From assembly GCF_024139115.2 (NCBI RefSeq), contig NC_085140.1:25141956-25205955 (forward strand): a stretch of DNA of 64,000 nt. Direction: 5' to 3'. The stretch comes from Armigeres subalbatus. Lineage: Eukaryota > Arthropoda > Insecta > Diptera > Culicidae. Below, piece by piece: positions 58,104 to 64,000 of the stretch. Within the stretch, counting starts at the first letter, position 1. Each line of letters begins with the position of its first letter. The position numbers were made by a program, and so were the translations under genes. Under the pieces are notes generated by a model that saw only the letters and a program-made list of their open reading frames with translations, ran no database searches and was not told where the DNA came from.

Positions 58104-59996
58104 CAGATTGTCACTCTTGTCCAGCAGTAAATCCCCATGCGGCGACATTTTGCTCTCCAGATAGTCTTCCGAGTCCAGCGAACTCCCCGCAGCAATGCTA
58201 GACAGCAGCGACGGCCGCCCACTGACCAGTTCCTCCTCTTCCGGTGTGAACAACGTCGGTTGCGCCACGTATGCAATCCTTCGGCGCGAATTCTCACTGA
58301 GCGGACTCTCGTCGAACGACGTCGATCCCCTTCGTTCGGCCTCGAGCGATCCGTACTCGTCGAGCGATCTCGACTGATTGAAGCTACCGGATGGGATTGC
58401 ACTGTCAACGATCGGTGTCAGCAGGGTTGCTTTTGCCGACTTGGAGGCGCTGGACGTACGATCCGGGCGAACTTGGCTACCGACTTTGAAAACTATTGCA
58501 TCACCGCCGCCGTCACCGTCGCTAATTGCGGTCGATGATTTCGGATCTTCGGACGCGGATTCTTTGAAACCGGAAAGATTTGGATTTTTTATGTTATTTC
58601 CGATTTGGTACGGTTTGGCGGCTTCCTGGGTGCGAACGGTGGTTAGAACGGGAGTTTCCGTGGAGGAAGATGGTTCCGACGAAGGGGTGGCAGCGGAAGT
58701 CTTTTTCTGATTGTCCTTCTTCATAAAAATATTTTTCAGTTTTTCGGCGGTTGATTCCGAAGACAATTTTGGCGCGACGAGAGATTTCAGCACGTTGTCA
58801 TTCACTTCGAGGGTTTCAACCGCGTTGTCCGTTTCTTCTCGAGAAAGTGAGCCTCGCTTGTCGATGGAGGCAGTTGCCACGAAAGGATTTGACTTGAAGA
58901 ATTTTTCGCGCGAAGTGGGCGGTGCTTGATCACTATTGGCAACGGTGCTTATTTTATCGATTGACAATTTGTTAATTTCGGCGATGTAGTCTCCACTGAG
59001 AAGAGAGCTTATGGTAATTTTGTTATCGGAAGAAATGGCGACGTTGTCCTCGATGGCGGTGGTGATCACTTTTGATGGACGAGTGACACTAATTGGTTTA
59101 TTAGAACCGACCGAGGCGGCTGCGGTACCGGGTGCGACTGTCTTCGATTCACCAACACTTGCGACTGAGACGAGGTTCGCTTTATCAATGCCGCTCGTCG
59201 ATGATGACGAAGCCGATGAAGGTGACTCGGCACCAGCCGAAGCCGACGCTGGTAACTGAATACCGGAAGAAGCCTTAGAACTTCCTTCGCCCGCACTGGT
59301 CGAGCTTTCTGTTTTACCACCGGTCAATGTGATTTTTGTTTCGGTACTTTTCGATAAATTGGTACCCACCACTTTGGGCTCACTGTCGAGTTGTTCTATT
59401 TTGAAACTGCCAGCGGGCTTGTCACCTTCGTACAAGCTGTTTTCGGACACGCTGAGATTGGCTCCTTCCGGAGTACGTCTTTTGATACTCAGCGGAGTCT
59501 CCGTCGTCGAAGCAGAGTGGTCATCTTCGAATGATGACGCATTCTTTGGGTTTGGAGCCACTTTGCTTTTGCGACCTGCAATTTTCTTAACAAAAGTTGC
59601 CGCGCGATTTGGTTTGCGCGCTTTTTTGGCTCTTCTGTCTCCTAAGATTTCATCAATTGACCTTGTTGTTTGTAAGACGGGATGCTCTTCCTTGATCGCT
59701 GGTAGGCTCTCAGTAGACACAAGTTCTTTGAGCATAGGCGTAGGAGGTGACGAAGACTGTGAATCTGTTTCTTCCAACTGAGAAGGGGTTTCTTCAGATT
59801 TGTCTTCCTTTTTTCTACTTGGCATGAGCTTTTGAGCATTACTTTTAATCTTTTTGAATGACAATCCACGCTTTTTCTTCTTTTTATCCGGTCTGTGCGC
59901 CGGCGAGTCCGACATGGAACCAATATCAGACGCAGTCGGAGAAATCGTTTCCACTGTCATTTCGACGGGACTGTCCTCTGGATCTTCCCGATTCAT
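58104..59996 (-). CDS. Large disordered Ser/Thr-rich protein, first coding exon (631 codons)
   Basis: An uninterrupted frame runs from ATG at 59996 to donor CTG|GTGAGT at 58104/58103, phase 0. The first ~60 residues are acidic, Ser/Thr-rich (AHRPDKKKKKRGLSFKKIKS). A basic, possibly membrane- or nucleic-acid-binding patch follows (QKLMPSRKKEDK; KKARKPNRAATFVKKIAGRK). The middle is a long low-complexity Ser/Ala/Thr stretch, and the end has SRSLDEYGSLEAERRGSTSF, RRRIAYVAQPTLFTPEEEEL and a final MSPHGDLLLDKSDNL. I do not recognise the family. The short conserved-looking motifs at both ends in a disordered background fit a scaffold or signalling protein, but this is a guess. GC-rich coding bias supports a real host gene; downstream exons are unknown. 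Confidence 0.82.
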
Positions 59997-60300
59997 CGCG
60001 CCGGCCTGGGGATTTATTTTCCAGAGCCTACTTAGCCACTAAACAACCACTGAATATCCAAACTGCTCTGAACTCTAAAATGAACTAAGTCACAATCGGA
60101 AATGTTTTTGTTACGAAGAACAAAGAACAACGGAACGACGCACACCGCAAGGCTCACTGCTGGAACTTAATTCGATTAACAGCCAACGACGACGACGTCT
60201 CCCCGTTTCAAAATTTGCCGTAGGTTACATAAAAAAATCACACACCGACAACAGCGGAACACTACCGCTCGACCGAACTTCTAGACCCTCGAACGATATG
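59997..60300 (-). promoter_or_regulatory. Probable 5' UTR and promoter region of the large-exon gene
   Basis: GC-richer sequence with CG-rich strings on the - strand upstream of ATG (for example GGAGACGTCGTCGTCG), ending at GCCGGCGCGATG. No TATA box is clear. The transcription start cannot be fixed from sequence. Confidence 0.3.
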
Positions 60301-62286
60301 TTATTAGCTTATTTTTGCACAGAACCTAACAACCTGTCCGAGGAGGAGTGTTCTTCTCGTGCACCTCTGCTCTTCATGCACTGTGTTCTGGGTATCGAAT
60401 TACCAAAAACCGACAACTTCTCCCTTCCATGCAAGTCTGCCAACGATACGCACTCGTTTAATATGCAGTCAAGGTGTTCCACTGTAGCTAATGGTTAGCA
60501 TCCACACGATTTACAGCTCAAGTCTACGCACTTGACAAATCCAACCAAAACTAATTAGTGTCCTGTTCCTGTGCTCAAATGGTCAAGAATGTTCCACCCC
60601 GTTTGAAGTGATTAAAATCAATGAAGCTGGTCAAGAAGACTGGGGCAAATGTTTTTGAATGCCACAGAATGCCGATCCCGACGAGAAAGGCTATCAGCAT
60701 CAACAAGGACCGAGAAGAATCGAAAACTTAAGCCGACTTGTTGTCGCAGCGGTCGCAGAATTTTATTGAGTAAGCGAATAAGCAAGGCGGAATTAAATCT
60801 TACAAAAATAGCGAATAAAAGCTAAATATGAGAGCTACTGTGATAACCGAAACGAGATTAGAAAATCTCGCATGCCTCAAGTATTTACATCAAAGAGATT
60901 TGGGTTTTGAATAGATGAGTTAATGGTCGAAACTCACAAGTCACAATCGCGGTTTTTGAAAATTGATAATTATGATGGTACTGAAACGCATTCAGCTAGA
61001 ATTGTTGTTGTTTCCAGGCAGTGACACTTATGCAGTTTAAGCTCTAAAGGCAGTTTGTGACATTGTTTGCTTACTTTATTTGTACGGCAAAGATTGATTT
61101 TCATTTCACATCGCAGGTATGTAATTCAGTCTCATCAGAGACAGCAAAATAAAATGCAATCATGCGTAGCACTGGAAACAGGTCAGAGAAGCTGTTGCAA
61201 GTATGCCTTTACACATTGTCAATAATGGATTAAATTCATTATTTGAACTGAAGCATGAAGAGTAATATGACGATCAGTTTAGGCACCACGCGGCTCCATC
61301 GTATGCGGAGCAGCTGGGCCACAGCGAGAAGCACGTCAAGGATGGTTTCGAATGTTTCGATCTGTCTCTTTCAGAGGCTGAATTTCAAAATGCATTGTAT
61401 CGTAGATAATTAGCGCGATGTTTTTCCTACAACTTTGTCCCATAGAACGTTGCTTGAAATACTTAATACGTTTCAGTACTTAAATAAAATCATTTTTTTT
61501 TATTCTTTATTTTTGTGAATTTTTATTATATAATAAGTTCATCAATTTAAAAAATTCTTGTTGAGAATCAACGAACGAACGTCATTTTAGCAGGATTTTT
61601 TTTGTTTCTAATTTTGCAGAGTTAAAAGTGGTGCTGATTCTGCTGAGATGCATAAATCAAAGTTGAGTGGGTAAACAATTCAGAATTAGAACCCAATTAT
61701 CTTTCAATATACTAAATAATATCAAAATTTCAATCATTTTCTATAAGCTACTGCAAGTAGCGCTTCGAATCCGCTTGATGCGGCTTGGCAGATCCCCGCT
61801 CATTTGAAAGTACGATCGCGTGTGAGTGTTAATCACCTTCGTTTTTTTGCGAATTTGATTTTCCAATTCCTGATCTGAATGCCAGTATATTTGCGTATCA
61901 GACACAAATAAGAGCATTCAGACTAACACATCGTAGTAACCGCCGTGATCTGTTGAGTTGTGTTAGGTTTGACATCCTGGAATTAAAGTTGATTAAAAAA
62001 TTCACAAGTGTCAAACCGATGTTGGTGATGAAATCAAACATGCACTACCTACAACATGATGCATAAATTATGGTCAATTGAAGCTTGTTGAAGCAAAATT
62101 TGGCAAAATAATTTAAATGACTACAGCGCCACTAGCATTCTAGTACTTATGCTTCTACTGGAATTAAGCAAATTATTTGCTAAGTGCTTTCTCTCAAGTT
62201 TATTAGTTTCAAAATATTTAATAAAAAATAAACAAAAAATATGATCCGTATGAAAAACATTTTAAATAAAATAAATGTTCGGTGCC
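60301..62286. other. Unassigned
   Basis: No repeat was recognised. Around 61285-61410 the + strand reads HHAAPSYAEQLGHSEKHVKD and onwards to a stop, with coding-like composition (about 40 codons), but no family is recognised and there is no start or splice evidence. Confidence 0.35.
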
Positions 62287-62787
62287 TTGAACTCAAGGAT
62301 GTTATCGATCATTTAGTAATCTGCGTCGATCATTTAGTAGTTTGCCAATAGCTCATTCAAAATGTATTGTATGATGGACTTTTTGTGCGAAGGTTTTTCT
62401 ACATCTCTCTTCAACAGGTCGATGTTCGAATTCCACTATTAAAGGAGTTACGGTGCTAGATCGGAGACGAGCCAGCCTCGGGCTGAAAGTCTCCTTAATA
62501 AAGAAACAAAAAAAAAAAAAAAAAGTTACGGTGCTAGTTGCTATACTTATACTAAATGATAACAAAATATGCAATCATTTAGTCTAAGTTACTGCTACTA
62601 GAGCTATAGCTCCGTTATTAGTGAAATTCAAACAACGAACTGTTAGGCAGAGTTGTAGATAAACCTTTGCACTAGAAGTCCACCATACAACACATTTTGA
62701 AAATTAGCCTCTGCAATGAGTTATTGACAAACTACTAAATGATCGAAGGCAGATTACTAAATGATCGATAACATCCTTGCTTGAACT
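62287..62787. mobile_element. ~500-bp long inverted repeat (foldback element)
   Basis: The left arm starts TCAAGGATGTTATCGATCAT, the right arm ends ATGATCGATAACATCCTTG, and the arms pair over about 180-220 bp (AGTAATCTGCGTCGATC; TTACGGTGCTAG). The left arm contains the 65-bp hairpin retroposon at 62460-62524, so the arms differ in length. Confidence 0.8.
62460..62524 (+). mobile_element. Ultra-short hairpin retroposon, copy 2
   Basis: ATCGGAGACGAGCCAGCC, then TCGGGCTGAAAGTCTCC, TTAATAAAG, AAAC and a run of about 18 A. Perfect 13-bp direct repeats GTTACGGTGCTAG flank it (62447-62459 and 62525-62537). The start is within two bases of that of copy 1 (7111-7165, - strand), so it is a defined unit and not a random truncation. 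Confidence 0.85.
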
Positions 62788-64000
62788 GTGACTTTCCGAA
62801 CAACAGCAACAAGAATGCGAAGAGATGCCATCGATTTTGTTTCCATCAGGTGCATCGCACCCATTTTCGGCCGCTTTTTAGAAGTCAACCAAAGTAGACA
62901 AGAATCAAGTAGGGGAAATGTTCCGATCTCCATCTCACTGTACATATATCCATCTCATCGCTAAACAAAGAAATACGACACCAAATTCGTCGCTTCTTTT
63001 TGTCAACATGCGTGCTCGCTCACCTTGGTGCTCACTGCTGAAAAAAATCACAAAAATAATAAACAAACCAAATTCCTTTCTATTGCTTTGTTTTTGATGG
63101 AGCTATGAGACGAAGTGGCGAACCGTTCTCCTATAAACCAAATTGATACTTGATGGTGTTTCCGAGTGCCTATGCCGCTCAGACGTCCTATTAAATACTG
63201 AAAAGTGAACGCAATTACAGGTAAAAGATTTTCGTGTTTTTAGGCAATCTGCAAAAATTCTTCTGGGTGTATCAAAGACCAGTTAGGTTGCACCAGTATG
63301 GCTGCCGGAGAGGGGCGATAAAAGTAGTTCCAAGAGAAGAAGCGAAGCGTCCGCGTGCAAGCTCCTTCAATGAGCGGTCTATGAAAACGCTTATACCTGG
63401 CTTAGTGAAAGCGAGGCTTAGAGGTAGGTACGCAATCGATTCAGAAACAAATGGATGAGCGTTTTTCTGCTCTTCCTAGAAATGTCGATTGCCCCTTTCA
63501 TGCCTATTGGCCCTCAAAAATTGAACCAAGCGATTTTTTTTTGCAAATTCCGTTGTACTGTTTTGGGAGTTCTTCCAGGAGGACATCCAATTCAGGTCCC
63601 CATTCTGTAGATACCCGCAGTTCTTTCCGCCCGGGGGAGAATGTTCGCGCCTAAAGTGAATCTGGAGCAAAATAGAATAAACTCGCAGGTTTCCCCAGCA
63701 GTGTTCCATTCATGTTTTTCAAATGTTCAATTAAATGAAATCATTATGTTGCTGCCAAGAAAGGCATCGTAATTGCAAATTTGATTGATCCGTAGATAAA
63801 ATTACTCATTCATACACTAAAACAATTGAAACATATTTGAATCTCGTGATTCATTCGTGGTTCAAATCTGCAGAAAATAGAACTGAGCGTTAGGGGTCCT
63901 ATACACACTTCAACATGTTGTACAACTTTGACTCCGCCCCCAGAAAATTTGGTTCGATCGGAGTAAAGCCGGATCGTCTGGTGTTTCTGCCCCCTTTCTA
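62788..64000. other. Unassigned to end of window
   Basis: No supported gene. 63210-63660 is more GC-rich and has an acceptor-like GTGTTTTTAG at 63242 but no convincing frame; 63476-63709 on the - strand is open without a known domain. Confidence 0.4.

Overview
The window is animal nuclear DNA: spliced genes with GT-AG introns, dense transposable elements and very long repeat-filled introns. Protein similarities (a Rab32-type GTPase, a half-size ABCG transporter, a Tid-type DnaJ relic) and the repeats (Ty3/gypsy and BEL/Pao LTR elements, several non-LTR families, a tRNA-derived SINE, many foldback MITEs) point to a dipteran, most likely a culicine mosquito, probably Aedes. The species is an inference. 

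Three host genes are supported. (1) On the + strand, the 3' half of an ABCG-type ABC transporter occupies four exons (5425-5691, 5781-5892, 6261-6624, 23398-23780). The first three are close together; the last lies beyond a ~16.8 kb intron that is almost all repeats. Its ATP-binding exons must lie outside the window. (2) On the - strand, a complete Rab32 coding region (215 aa) sits in four exons between 46734 and 45903. (3) On the - strand, a 631-codon first coding exon (59996-58104) encodes a disordered, Ser/Thr-rich, basic protein I do not recognise; it splices on at a clean GTGAGT donor and its later exons are not identified. 

Layout: 1-5340 is repeats (an AAGTGAGAAG-rich block, a GGAAT/12-bp array, a LINE 5' relic). 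The ABCG intron holds two copies of an unknown ~0.5 kb sequence (6961-7495; 17945-21745), a 7.7 kb satellite of 152-bp monomers (8206-15940), and in the second copy a tRNA-derived SINE split by a 2,666-bp hAT-type element with a perfect 8-bp target duplication. 23.8-30.4 kb is intergenic MITEs and LINE scraps. 30.5-42.1 kb is a pile of - strand LTR-retroelement remains. In it a gypsy pol is split by a MITE and by a 5.3 kb TIR element that carries an intron-containing relic of the host gene tid plus a LINE. 42.1-45 kb is unassigned; Rab32 follows; 49.2-52.9 kb holds two + strand LINE remnants; 53.7-57.4 kb is foldbacks and a hairpin-ended repeat family; 60.3-64 kb is mostly unassigned with one long inverted repeat. 

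The most novel signals are: a 55-65 bp retroposon-like unit (nested hairpin, AATAAA, A-rich tail) present twice with perfect 13- and 11-bp target duplications, one with an empty site visible inside the window; the TIR element carrying tid; an hAT element whose internal palindromic array resembles its own subterminal sequence; a dimeric, higher-order satellite inside a host intron; and a repeat family whose hairpin shows compensatory changes between copies. No search could be run, so family names rest on motif recognition.
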